Below, one piece after another: positions 23,887 through 34,613 of a DNA stretch of 64,000 nucleotides. The notes below the pieces were generated by a model, which saw nothing but the letters and a program-made list of their open reading frames with translations, made no database searches and was not told the DNA's origin. The stretch spans positions 91,715 through 155,714 of the forward strand of contig KN880466.1 of the NCBI GenBank assembly GCA_000934385.1. Reading direction: 5' to 3'. Position numbers and translations under genes: made by a program. The first letter of the stretch is position 1. Each line of letters starts with the position of its first letter. Source of the DNA: Cylindrobasidium torrendii FP15055 ss-10 (lineage: Eukaryota; Basidiomycota; Agaricomycetes; Agaricales; Physalacriaceae).

Positions 23887-26800
23887 TCATTTTTCTCTCC
23901 TCGCCCTGAAAAACGCGCCGAGACCTTGCACGGCCTGCCCAAACGTGCTTGCCACTGTCACCTCCTTTGCGATCCAGCCAGGCAACTTCCCTCGTATCGC
24001 GCCCCCCGCATACCGCTTGTCCAACAATATCAACGCGGCCCAATCATCCTTATGTCGAATGGCACGACCTGTTTCCGTCGGATTAGTTGCCTGCCCACTA
24101 GCAAGTCATGGAGAAATCAAACATACCGATACTCTGATTGACCGCATTCATACACATATTTTCAAAGAGTTCCGCAGCCGCATCTTTCTGTCCTGGCCTC
24201 TTCGTCCCATTCATCTTCTCGTCCAGACGCTTCACATATTTCATCCTTTCCTGTAACTCCGGCGACCCAAGATTAGGGAACGGCAGACCAACGACAGCGA
24301 CGCATCGCGCAAGGTCGTCCGCAAAGTTGAGTCCCTCACTCAATTTGGCCCCGATGACAGCAAAAAGCAGAGCGCCTTTGCCTGCGCGCACAGATGCGGC
24401 GTACTCGGCCATGACGCTGTCCACAGATGTGGATTCTGTCGGTTCGAAGAAAACCTATATGGTGGTTAAGAATGCCTGAAACCAATTTGCTACAGGCGTA
24501 CATACAGGTTTCTTCTTTCCAAAGCGCTCCAGATGGCCACTCCCTTTCCATATCTCCTTGGCCGTGTTCAAGAATTGATACGATGGAAAAAATACAATGA
24601 AACCGCTAGGCGCGATATTCACGATGTTCGCAATGGTTTGGCCCAGGTCAATAATCTGCCAACATTTACTTCCTGGTGACCGAATCAATGAGCGAGAAAT
24701 ACACACGATAGCTTTGTTGTTTTGTCTATCAGCCTTGAAATGCAAATCTTGACCAGAGGGACCTTTGGTCACCACCATCCCCAGTAGGTTAGAGCTGGGT
24801 ATGATGTGGCCACACGAAAATGTACTGATACGCTCGCGGGGAATACCAGAGAAGAGTTGCGATATCACATCGGTGATCTGTGCATATTGATGCTTAATTG
24901 AGATTTTCTCTGCTACGAAGTGGAGTTCACCTACCGGAGACATAGTCCCACCTGCTAGGACAACAGACCGTGCTGACTCGACGACGTCCATGAACCCAGG
25001 TGCAGGATTCAGTAGTTGGTACTTGACCTCCACTTCGTCCTCGCCGACCAAGGTCAGGCAGACTCGACCATCTTGGAGTAGATTAGCACACGTCGAAGCA
25101 AAGAAAATGCGGACTAGCCTTCGTTGATTGCCGTCAGCGAGGTCAAGAACTCCTCAACCCGATGTAACGGTGGTATAGCGCCTCGATTGGACCGCCTGGC
25201 CTTGTGTACATCTGTGCAAACGCCCTTGAGTGTATAATGGATAACGCAGGGCAAAAACAAACCATTCGATCCCTTCCTGTCTGCGATGGCATTCTTCTCC
25301 GCTTGTTTATCTGAATAGTTTGCAATCTTGCGCGCAACCTTGCTGCTCTTCAGATACTTGACAACCTCAAGCAGGTTGATCGCTGCCGCCTTCGGGCCCA
25401 GCAGTGCTAAAAGGTCGATGACAGTAAGTATCTGCGTCTTTTCCTTGTTTGTTTTCGCGGTTTCTTTCCAGGCTGTGACGGCCTTCTTGAGGGCGTCCAA
25501 AAAGGTGACAAGGCGCTTGAGTTGAAGCATGTTTGCGTGCGATAGACGGTTGCGGAACTTGGTCACATAGATGCACACCTGCGTAAACGACAACGAAAGG
25601 ATGCCAAGGGAAAGGCGGTGGGTTAACAAGGACAGAAGGGTCGATATCAAGTCTGCAGAAAATAAGATATACGCATCGAGAAAAGAAGGCTTGCATACTG
25701 TGTGCTTCGTCAACAATGACTATTTGGTCGGTGAGGTCGATGCCTAGTGCCTCACGCGCTGAGGGCTGCAGCAGTAGATTATATGGGAGCGTCACCAGCT
25801 CGGCCTGCTTGATGGCCCGCCGAGAGCCAAAGTATGGGCAGACTTCGTGCATACGACCAGCCTTTGCCAAGTCTTCAATGTCCTTTGGGGCAGCAAGAAT
25901 AGCGTCACGAAATTCCAGCATCTTGTCCTCCTCGTCTAATGATGGTAGAAATTGACAGCGCTTGTCACCCTTTTCTTCGAGAAGTGTCCGGCAAGCTTCA
26001 TCGAGATCAGTGGAGCGCGCGCGAAGGGAGTCGTTGATGCAAAGCTGCTTTCGTGAGCCAAGGGCAACGGTTCGCGTGAACTGAGGTGGTGTTGAATCGG
26101 CCTCCAGAGCAAGCGCAGGACGCTTACCGAGCTTGTGCGGCGGTGAGGGTTCGAAATCTGTGACTTTTACGTCGAATTTGAGGCGCTGAAGCTCGGGCAC
26201 AAGTTGTGTGAGTTGAGAGTGTGTCCGGGACGCGTAGTATATCTTGGTGCATGTAAGCTCTTCCTCTTCTTCCCCTCGGGATCCACGGGCGAGTCTGTGT
26301 GCTATCAGGATAAAGTGCAGTCAAAAGCGAACTATATGCACACTTTGCCATTAGAGCCTTAACGGCGGGGGACAAGTTGTCTTCGGGGTCTTGAACATCG
26401 TCTTCAGGTAAGAATTCATCCTCATTCTCTTCTGTTTGAGATGCACTCTGGGAAATAGTTGTCCTCTAAGAAATTGAAAATGGTGCCTTCTGATGAGTTA
26501 CATTGACGCACTGGCCGCTTCACCACCCTCGCATTAAGCTTGCGCTTCAGCTCCTCTTCCCGCCTTCGTGCCGCTGCAAGTCGCTCTCTATATCGCTGTT
26601 CTTGGTCATCTAGCTCCCGGACAAGCTGCTCGCGCGCTTGTTTTGCGACCCAATCTTCTTCTGCTTGGAAGTGAGCATTTGTCCGATAGACAAAAGAGGT
26701 ATGCCGTACCATCGTCTGGCCTAGCGCCAAGTGCCACCATCTTGCCCTTGCGCGCACGGTTGTGTTCATCAGCGAGCCAGGTCAAGCTCGCGCATAGTAA

Positions 26801-27009
26801 AGTTAACGTCTTTCCCTTTGAAACGCGTCAATTGAAGCATTTAGCTGGCATTTTCTGTCACGCACTGTGCCCGTTGGACTTTCCACAATCGTTACTTTCT
26901 TCTGCTCGATAGACTCATATAAATGACGCATGAGATCAATCTGAGTTCCATAGGGAGGCGAGTACGGAAATGCTGGGAAGGCGTCGGGAGCATGTAATTC
27001 GAGTGACAT
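23887..27009 (-). CDS. CHL1: CHL1/DDX11 iron-sulfur DNA helicase (850 aa)
   Basis: Exons: 27009-26866, 26815-26710, 26663-26512, 26447-26344, 26294-25699, 25652-25263, 25211-25119, 25071-24935, 24877-24707, 24655-24506, 24454-24127 and 24068-23887. The first intron splits Walker A (SPTGT|GKT, about 44-51). Four Cys of the Fe-S cluster are visible at about 253, 269, 281 and 320; DEAH at about 363-366; later AGGTMSP, FSCGHIIP, SEGLNF and RAIRHKDDWAALILLD. The XPD-like order is complete and the length matches yeast Chl1. Chl1 is a 5'-3' helicase acting in sister-chromatid cohesion at the replication fork. Intron 25118-25072 has a GC donor. Introns 25262-25212, 24934-24878 and 24706-24656 are stop-free multiples of three; the first is the least certain. 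Confidence 0.92.
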
Positions 27010-27062
27010 GGTGGTTTGACGCGTAAACAGGCCGTGTCACATGATCGCGGTAACAATTGATA
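27010..27062. promoter_or_regulatory. Very short bidirectional promoter, CHL1 and sirtuin
   Basis: Only 53 bases lie between the two start codons on opposite strands. Both genes must therefore have very short 5' UTRs or overlapping transcripts, and core promoter elements may lie inside the coding regions. A later ATG at 27138 in the sirtuin frame would widen the gap. Confidence 0.6.
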
Positions 27063-28651
27063 ATGGGCTCGGAAATTCGGAGCGAAGTCCGCAATCTTTC
27101 GCCGTCCAATGCATCCGAGCAGGAGCCTATTACTATCATGCGAATATCCATTCCCACTCTCCCTTACGATATTCTACACGCTTCTCCTTCCGGAGTCGAG
27201 GCGATATCAGCTTCAAGTGCCGTTCAACGCGTCTCCGAATTTCTGTCTGGCGGAAAAACGACCTTATTGAGCGGAGCAGGCGTCAGCGTAGACTCGGGCA
27301 TTCGTGCTTACAGAGGACATGATGGGAGGTACATGAACCCAAACTACAAGTGCGTACTACTCTTTTCATCGCCTATCACCCGTATCTTACTATTCCGAGG
27401 CCCATTTTCTACCAGGAGCTTGTGGACGAGTCGGCAAAGGGGTTTGCATTCAGGTGCGCGGCGTCGGTAGTATTTGCACTCTTGGAACGCATATAACCAT
27501 CCGCCTAGACAGAGATACTGGCTGCGTTCTTTCCTTGGTTATCTTCCAGTTAAAAATGCCCTTCCCAACACGACTCATTGCGCGTTGGCGGCGTTGCAAT
27601 ACGCCTCTGTCATCCCACACATCATTACGCAGGTGCGCGCACGATCTGCCCCCGTTCTGGATCGCCAGACGCTGACCATCGCGCGACAGAACGTCGATGG
27701 GCTACATCATAAAGCGTTACTCCCCGCGAATCTAAACCCCGTCCATTTTGAACGTTCGATTTTGGAATTACATGGGTCGCTGCACGTATGTTCCCCCGCT
27801 CCCCGCCGTACTTGACGCGCCTCAATTCCGTTTGTACAGCGCGTCAGATGCAAGAACGGGCATCTCGTGGACCGGACAGAGTTTCAGTGCGCTCGTACAT
27901 TCAGTGTCAATACTTCAAATACTCATTGATATGCCAGACAAGCCCTTGGTGCGGCCAATCCACAATGGCAAGAGTTTTTAGACGAAGCTGAAAGGACTGG
28001 GAGTCAACCGAGGACAAATCCGGACGGCGACGTGCGTGATCTTTATACAATTTCCTCGATTTACAGCCAACATATTCATAGGTCGCCATCGAGCATCTTG
28101 GTGTCAAGTACAGCGACTTTGTCGTGCCCGACTGTCCTTCCTGTATAGACCACGACACCAGAAACAATACTGCATGTTGCATTTAGCGTGTTATCAATAT
28201 TTGTTACTGACCCTTGGTACAGCATAAACCTGACTTGATATTTTTCGGCGAATCCATCCCAACGGAAGTTAAAGAGCGCTCCTTCAGTGATGTTGAGCGA
28301 ACTGACCGCCTGCTCGTCATGGGCACAACTCTTGCAACGTACTCCGCATTCCGCATCCTTAAGCATGCCCTAGATCTCGGAAAGCAGGTCCTGATGGTTA
28401 ACGTTGGTCCCTCTCGAGGAGACGGCGTGCAGGGCGTTGAAAAACTAGACATTGCCAGTGGGGCTATCATGGATGCTGTAACAAGGACTGTCTTGTAAGC
28501 CTCACTTTATGAGACAGATCTACGTAGGACTAACGGCCCGCGCAGAGGGAGTGTGGCTGACACCGACCCTGTGGTGAAGGAGATGCTTGCAATGGGAATT
28601 GTGAAGCCACCTGCCTTTGATGACGACGATCCATCCCTTGTGAAAAAATGA
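27063..28651 (+). CDS. Class II (SIRT4-like) NAD-dependent sirtuin (389 aa)
   Basis: Exons 27063-27349, 27400-27453, 27509-27632, 27690-27785, 27840-27886, 27938-28031, 28082-28171, 28223-28494 and 28546-28651. Motifs: GAGVSVDSGIRAYRG (about 71-85), TQNVDGLH with the catalytic His near 161, IFFGESIP, GTTLATYSAFR and VNVGPSRGD. Substrate specificity (deacylase, lipoamidase or ADP-ribosyl transferase) is unclear, and a mitochondrial location is likely for the family but not shown. The zinc site is unusual: CKNGH stands where one CxxC is expected, and CPSC follows. Intron 28172-28222 needs a GC donor to keep the frame. The start could instead be the ATG at 27138. Confidence 0.88.
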
Positions 28652-29240
28652 CTAGACCTTGACCTGTAACACGGGCGCTCACATTGTTCAATCTGCTTGG
28701 TGTTGGAGGTAAGAAACTTGCGTTCAGGCATGGAGTGTATGGATCTTACTAGGTCCGTGATGGGGCTCGGGGTTAATGTCGCCGTGATCATATGATCAGC
28801 CAGTGAGTCCGGGAATGAGTGGCACTAGCTACTGTTGACGATGAAGATCAATTGGACCTTTGATTGAACGGCAAGTCCTTTGCATTCTATCCCATGTATA
28901 TACTCACCGGCTGTCTAGGCCATTCCTACCTTCTAGACAGCCAAACTTCGGAGAGTATTCCTTGTACACCTCGTGATCGAACACCTTCATTGCACGGTGT
29001 TGTGACTAGTCCGGGCCGGCCTCTCCGTCCGCTTTTCCCTCCCGTAAAACGTCCTTTGAGTGAGTAGGCCATTCAACGGGGGAATGTCGGTCTGTGGCTT
29101 TGTAGGCGAGACAACTTCAGTCCAGGGCAACCTGCCCGGCTCATGCCCCGCACTTAATTAACATATAAATACTTCCCCCATGGCACGCTCAGTTCCCCCG
29201 ACCTTGTCCTCTGCTCTTCTTGACCTTCTTTCCAAGAATA
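28652..29240. other. Sugar-transporter promoter region
   Basis: 589 bases without a gene. Its 3' part carries a TATA box and, just upstream near 29145, a CCCCGC hexamer that fits the Mig1/CreA carbon-repressor consensus on the other strand. That one site is weak evidence on its own. Confidence 0.4.
29164..29171 (+). promoter_or_regulatory. TATA box of the MFS transporter gene
   Basis: TATAAATA lies about 70 bases before the ATG at 29241, in a normal position for an inducible fungal promoter. Confidence 0.6.
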
Positions 29241-31200
29241 ATGTCGGAGAAGCTTGCCATCCACCACGCTGGTTCGGACGTTGTCGTCGCAGACAATGAC
29301 GAGATCCTTCGTAGTGGCAAGATGGACGCCCATGCCGTGTCTGACGCTGCGAAGGCCGACGAGGCAGAGCACAAGATGACACTTCGCGACGCTTGGAAGT
29401 CCCACAAGAAGGCTATCTTCTGGAGTATGGCATTGTCAGGCGCGTTGATCATGGAGGGCTACGATGTCATTGTGGTATGTCTTCACTGCTTCGACCTGTT
29501 CCCATACTGAGCATTCTCGAAGATCAGTGCCTTTTACGGACATCGTGAGTCAATAGGGTTGCATATCATGGTCGTTCAGCTCAATCGTTCCAAGCCGCCT
29601 TCCTCAAGCGCTTCGGCGTTGTGTCGCCTGGAACAGCGACAGGTTATGCCCTCCCCGCAAAATGGCAATCGGCGCTCAGCAACGGTTCGTCCGCGGGTGG
29701 TATTATTGGGCTTCTGCTTAACGGCTGGGCGGCGGACCGCTACGGCCCAAAGATTGTCATGCAAGTTGGCCTTGTCGTCCTCACTGGCTTCATCTTCCTT
29801 TCTGTATTTGCCAACTCCCTTGCAATGCTCGTCATGGCCGAAGTTTTCTGTGGAATCCCTTGGGGTATCTTCCAGACACTGACAACAGCCTACGCATCCG
29901 AAGTCTGCCCTATTCAGCTTCGTGGATATCTTACGGCTTATGTGAACTTGTGCTGGGGCGTGGGGATCCTACTATCGTCGGGTGTTGTACAGGCCAGTCT
30001 TCCTATTCAAAATGATTGGAGTGCGTTTTCTGCTCTGCTCGTGACCGCTGGACTCTAACGTACCGTGCTAGGCTGGCGTATGCCGTTCATAATCCAGTGG
30101 GTATGGATCATCCCCCTGTTCCTCATCGTCTGGTTTGCACCGATGTCTCCGTGGTGGCTCGTTCGTCAAGGTCGCATCGAAGAGGCCGAATACAACGTTC
30201 GACGCCTTACTAGCCCCGCATACGTATCCGAAGACGAGGTCAAGAACACAGTCGCAATGATGGTACACACGAACGAGTTGGAAAGGCAGATCGAAGAGGG
30301 CACGACATACTTGGAATGCTTCAAGGGAATCGACCGCCGCAGAACTGAAATTGTGATGATGACGTTTGCTATGCAACTGCTCTCAGGACAAAACTTAGCC
30401 GGACAGGGTGTGCAATTCCTCCAGAATGCCGGCATCGACACGAATACCTCATTCTCTCTGAACATGGTTCTCAATGCAATGTTCATCATCGGAACAATGA
30501 TCTCCTGGGTTTGTGAGTACAGTTCCTGCCAGATTTGGAATTGCATGCTCATCGTCGCTAGTGATGACATTCTTTGGACGTCGTACGCTGTATACCGCTG
30601 GGTTGAGTATTATGTCGACCATGCTCTTCATTATTGGCGGCCTTGGATTCGTCGGGACAACAACATCAACTCGGGTTGTTGGCGGCCTTCTCATCGCGCT
30701 CAACTGCATATACAACTCTACCCTTGGACCGACCTGCTACACAATCATCGGCGAGATATCCTCCACGCGTCTTCGTCAGAAGTCCATCGCACTGTCTCGC
30801 ATGGCGTACCAAGTCACCAATATCGTATGCGGTATCATCGTCCCTCGCATGCTGTCTGCCGAGGACTGGAATTGGGGACCAAAGTCTGGCTTGTTCTGGG
30901 GCGGTAGCGCTGCGCTGGCAACCATGTATTGCCTACTGAGATTGCCAGAATCGAAGTACGTCTAGTTACTTTGTCGTTCCAACCCGTCTTGCTCACAGAG
31001 TTGCAGGGGCCGCTCATATGGTGAACTCGACCTTCTCTTTGAGCACAGGACCCCGGCTTGGCGCTTCAAATCCACCAAGGTTGACCGTGAGCACTTTGTT
31101 TCCCTTCTCTGTTCTGACAACTCACAATTGCTTTCAAGAATTCGGTACCCATCATGGCGTTACATCCGATGTCAAGGAGGACTTGTCGAAGTTGGAGTGA
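29241..31200 (+). CDS. MFS sugar transporter of the alpha-glucoside permease type (552 aa)
   Basis: Exons 29241-29474, 29523-29544, 29595-30020, 30072-30512, 30562-30955, 31007-31086 and 31139-31200. A hydrophilic N-terminus is followed by 12 membrane segments. Sugar-porter marks: GWAADRYGPK between helices 2 and 3, a PIQLRGYL segment after helix 4, QLLSGQNLAGQG in helix 7, FGRRTLY between helices 8 and 9, and LPESKGRSYGELDLLFE after helix 12. Together with MALSGALIMEGYDVIV at helix 1, this fits the fungal alpha-glucoside:proton symporters (maltose/general alpha-glucoside type); a hexose substrate is possible. Exon 2 is only 22 bases. No glucosidase gene is adjacent. Confidence 0.9.
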
Positions 31201-31511
31201 TATCTCTAAAGACTCGTGGTTCCATGATACGCAACGATTTGTATTACTATCTTTCTCCAATTGGTTTTTGCCGTGTATAATGCATTGAAGACTTCCCAAC
31301 TTCCTCACCAGCTAAAGTGTATGCCTCACTTTCTGCTACTTATTCCTACTTCGGAAAGGCAAGGGCGCAACGAGTCACTGCATAACTCACCCAGAAAGGC
31401 GAAGCAATACTCCGCTACTCGATACTCCAAGAATAATAGTACATTTGAGTTACTTCTTTACCATAGATATTCCGCATAGATACATAAGAAAATCGACGAC
31501 ACATACCCCGT
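31201..31511. other. Convergent intergenic region
   Basis: 311 bases between two converging genes, with no coding exon or RNA gene seen. Confidence 0.45.
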
Positions 31512-33260
31512 TCAACTGAAGAGAGAACTGCCAAAGTACACACGCGGGCGCGCGCAGAGAACGCGTATATCCACCCCCTCCAACTGCTCTCGCACCATCC
31601 AACTGGATTGTAGCGTAAGCTCGTCCATCTTGACGTGGGGCGCCGACCCTTGCACGGGCTGCGTCCTCGACAGCACCAGTGGCATCAAATCATCAATGCA
31701 GAACATCATGTCCACGCCCATCCGCTGCAGTCGAGGAAGTAATACCTCGTCGAACGCCTGAATCGTCAGACACTGCCAGAGCATCCTGACGAGGCCGTAG
31801 TTTGAATGCGACCGCGCGATCGTGAGATTCTGCACGTTTGACGTCGTGCGCAGGAAGGTTTTGAGGTTCTCGGAGTCCATGGAGTTGGCGTAGCCGGACC
31901 ATTCGAGGTACATGTCGGTCAGCGCCGTTGGGGGCGCGCGCCATTGTATGGGTAAGGCGATGATGGAACACCCGTGGCTGTAGATCAGCCGAAGGTGCGT
32001 CAAATTGGGCATCTGCAGCCATGCAAGGACGTCCGGGAGTCGATGGACTTTTCCAGCCCCGTCGTGTACGGTTAGGTGCGTCAGCTGGGGCAAACAGACT
32101 TCGCCTTGCATTGTTGCTGGTCCGGGTCCCAGTGAGGAAACATAGGCCGAAAGGCGGATGCGAAGCTGTTGAAGGTTACTGTAGTTCAGTGCAGCTAGAA
32201 AATGAGGGGCGGTTCCTTGGGTGTTAAATAATGATCCACCAAGGAAAGAGGAAAACATTGTCTCAGAATACTCATACTCAATGATGCGGTCCCATGGGAG
32301 CGCTGCCAAAACATCTGGGGTCTGGCCCGCCAATGTGCCGCCCTGTCCGCCTTCTATGCGCAAAGTGCGGACATTCGGTGTGTTGGAGAATATAGTAGAG
32401 GTGACAGGAGGGCGAGGAGCACGCCAGAAGTGAACACGGAGTTCATCTACTTGGGCACACACACATTCACGTAGTGCACCCAATGACGGAACGGTCAGGT
32501 CCACTCGCAAGCGTTTCCAGCGCGCTGCGCTTGCAACCAAGTAGGGCAAGACATCGTGTTGGGACAGGTATGTTTCCGCACCACGCTCAGAGAGCTCACG
32601 GTCACAAAGCGAGACGTCCAAGTCGCATTCGCGGGAACGATGAAGGAAAAGTGCGGTCTTGAACGCGCACTCTTCCTGCGTAATATGGCCTTCGTGTCTG
32701 CGGAAGTCCAGACGGAGATAGGACCATAACGGCGCGAAGGAACAGGCGAGTTCGCGCCATCGACGGCATACTTGGGTTAACGTCCACGGCGCCTGCCTGG
32801 GGTCAAGAGAATCAAAGGAGTCTTCGTTGTCCAAAGGACTGCGCCATGAAGGTGTGCAGTGCTGGAATATTTCGAACATGATATCGTCCGGGAGACTGCG
32901 CATAGGGTTGGACAAGGATTTGGCATCTTCGACATTAGAGGCAACACGAGCACGCGCCCAGAGCGCCGCCTCGAGCTCAGCTCGGATGGATTCCAATCTC
33001 TCCTCGATATAGTCCAGGGCCTGGCTGCCGACGGTAACCACTTCGCGGTAAGTGGCAATCTCAACATCTGTCGGAGCGTCTGCCGTCTTGAGTAGCTCAA
33101 TGGTGCGCTGACTACGCGTAGCGCCGATAGAAAGCTCGAAAATAGAATTGAGATAATCATGGGCTCCATCGAGCACCGCTTTGGGGACTGGCGATTCCAC
33201 CCTTTGGAAATGCGAGTCTTTCTTAGTTGTACTCGGAGAGCAAGCATTGCAACGCACCAT
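31512..33260 (-). CDS. F-box and leucine-rich-repeat-like protein (582 aa)
   Basis: One exon from the ATG at 33260. The N-terminus carries a CNAC pair, then a helical coiled-coil region (about 70-115, YIEERLESIRAELEAAL) and an F-box (about 118-165, SLPDDIMFEIFQHC, then VCRRWRELACSFAPLWS). The remainder has irregular leucine-rich repeats (LTHLTVHDG, NLTHLRLIYSHG). This is the standard layout of the expanded agaricomycete F-box family. Such proteins join Skp1-Cullin ligases, but individual targets are unknown. The frame stays open upstream to 33371 without an ATG, so a further 5' exon is possible. Confidence 0.8.
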   Translation of the reverse strand: MVRCNACSPSTTKKDSHFQRVESPVPKAVLDGAHDYLNSIFELSIGATRSQRTIELLKTADAPTDVEIATYREVVTVGSQALDYIEERLESIRAELEAALWARARVASNVEDAKSLSNPMRSLPDDIMFEIFQHCTPSWRSPLDNEDSFDSLDPRQAPWTLTQVCRRWRELACSFAPLWSYLRLDFRRHEGHITQEECAFKTALFLHRSRECDLDVSLCDRELSERGAETYLSQHDVLPYLVASAARWKRLRVDLTVPSLGALRECVCAQVDELRVHFWRAPRPPVTSTIFSNTPNVRTLRIEGGQGGTLAGQTPDVLAALPWDRIIEYEYSETMFSSFLGGSLFNTQGTAPHFLAALNYSNLQQLRIRLSAYVSSLGPGPATMQGEVCLPQLTHLTVHDGAGKVHRLPDVLAWLQMPNLTHLRLIYSHGCSIIALPIQWRAPPTALTDMYLEWSGYANSMDSENLKTFLRTTSNVQNLTIARSHSNYGLVRMLWQCLTIQAFDEVLLPRLQRMGVDMMFCIDDLMPLVLSRTQPVQGSAPHVKMDELTLQSSWMVREQLEGVDIRVLCARPRVYFGSSLFS

Positions 33261-33525
33261 ATTTGATGTGGGGAAGCCATTTCCACCGTCCTTTGCCTTG
33301 GCGTAGTCCCAGTAAACTAACTTCGAAATGATGGGTAGGTAGGTCCGTGGTGGTTCAACATCAAGTTGCAACAGAAGCTCTTTGTCAATTTCAAAGTCCG
33401 ATCATATTGTTTTCTGGCCAACCCCCAATTGTTGGTATAACACCAATTGTGTAACGATTGTAAATACGGTTCTCCAAAACAATAAAGTGTCTACCATTGA
33501 AAACATTGATTGTCTGAGTTCACAG

Positions 33526-34422
33526 TTACACAGTCAATGGAGAGAAAATGTAGGCGGGCAAAAAGACTGACCAGCGGTATGCATAAACCGGTTGAGCTTG
33601 ATGTGGATACTCCATCCTTTCCCCAGTCACTCGAAGCATAAGGTGGTCGATGAAGTGGTGTGTGCCATCTTCCATGCAATCTGAGCACAGGTCAAACCCA
33701 TTTCCCTCATTCTCACACGCTCCACTAAGTCAAGTGAGTGCAACAACAAAGGAGAAAGTGTGAACAAACTCTTGACAGCGATATCGAGGGCCCCGTATAG
33801 GCGACATCCCACAGGCATCACAATTATGGCCTAGTAACACGATGTTCAAAGGATTTCACGGAAGAGAAAGACACTCACGATGATGGATAGTATCCATTGA
33901 AGGGGAAGGTATGCAAATAAACCTGTGATTCAGAGGGTGGTTGATTTGACGAATTCTGCAGACACTGCACAAGTCAAAGTCATGACATCTGGGTACGTTC
34001 AAGACGCGAAGCAGTGCACTGTAAGTTGCCTACACTTTGCAGAGATATCTCTTTCCTCTCAGTGGGGACATTCCGCATCCATCGCAGGTAACGCCTATAT
34101 GCATTTGCTGGAAAGCAGGCGTCCCCATCCGGAGAAACGAGTGCCAGTCAGGATGTGAAGGAGGAGGTGCATCGCAGCACTCGGCACAAAGATCAAAGTT
34201 GTCGCATCTAGTCCATCGGGTTAGATATATACTGCCTTTGTTGAGTGATAAAGTGTTAGTAACTTACTCTAAGCATTTGTAGTGTACTCCAAGTTGTATG
34301 GGCTGGCGGCATCCGTTGCAGTACACGGTAGTGAGAAGAATTGTAGCCCCAGCCGGAGTCAGATCTGCGGACGGTCTGTCTTCTGTATACGCTGGAGGAT
34401 CGTCATCTGGCCGGTTGACCAT
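33526..34422 (-). CDS. Triple ZZ-type zinc finger protein (232 aa)
   Basis: Exons 34422-34268, 34207-34034, 33988-33879, 33830-33770 and 33724-33526. After a short acidic N-terminus, three ZZ fingers follow one another with almost no linker: YCNGCRQP...YKCLECDNFDLCAEC, then TCDGCGMSP...YLCKVCHDFDLCSVC, then NCDACGMSP...YRCQDGACENEGNGFDLCSDC. The third has a longer C-x4-C spacing in its second pair. Each finger ends with a His-rich HP.H-type segment, as expected for ZZ zinc ligands. ZZ domains bind peptide N-termini or histone tails; no partner can be inferred. Start: the upstream frame lacks another ATG. It shares a 191-base divergent promoter with the pantoate ligase gene. Confidence 0.85.
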
Positions 34423-34613
34423 TGTTGTTGCTGGATGCTTTCCAATGGCAGTCACTGAACTGCCGATCAAAGGTGCTACAGCAATGACACAGCATCCACG
34501 TTATCTTATCTCCGTCGGATCTTGTCTCTAAACATCTGGCGCAATTCGAGCGCGTCGTGCCAAAGTAAAATATTTTCGACGTGGCATCTCTCTCGGACCA
34601 CCATCTCCGCTTC

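Noticed and set aside
26295..26343. Shorter, 40-base version of the fourth CHL1 intron ending at CTGATAG
   Set aside because: It gives an open frame too, but the 50-base version places the CTGAT branch site at the usual distance from CACACAG, so I preferred that one.
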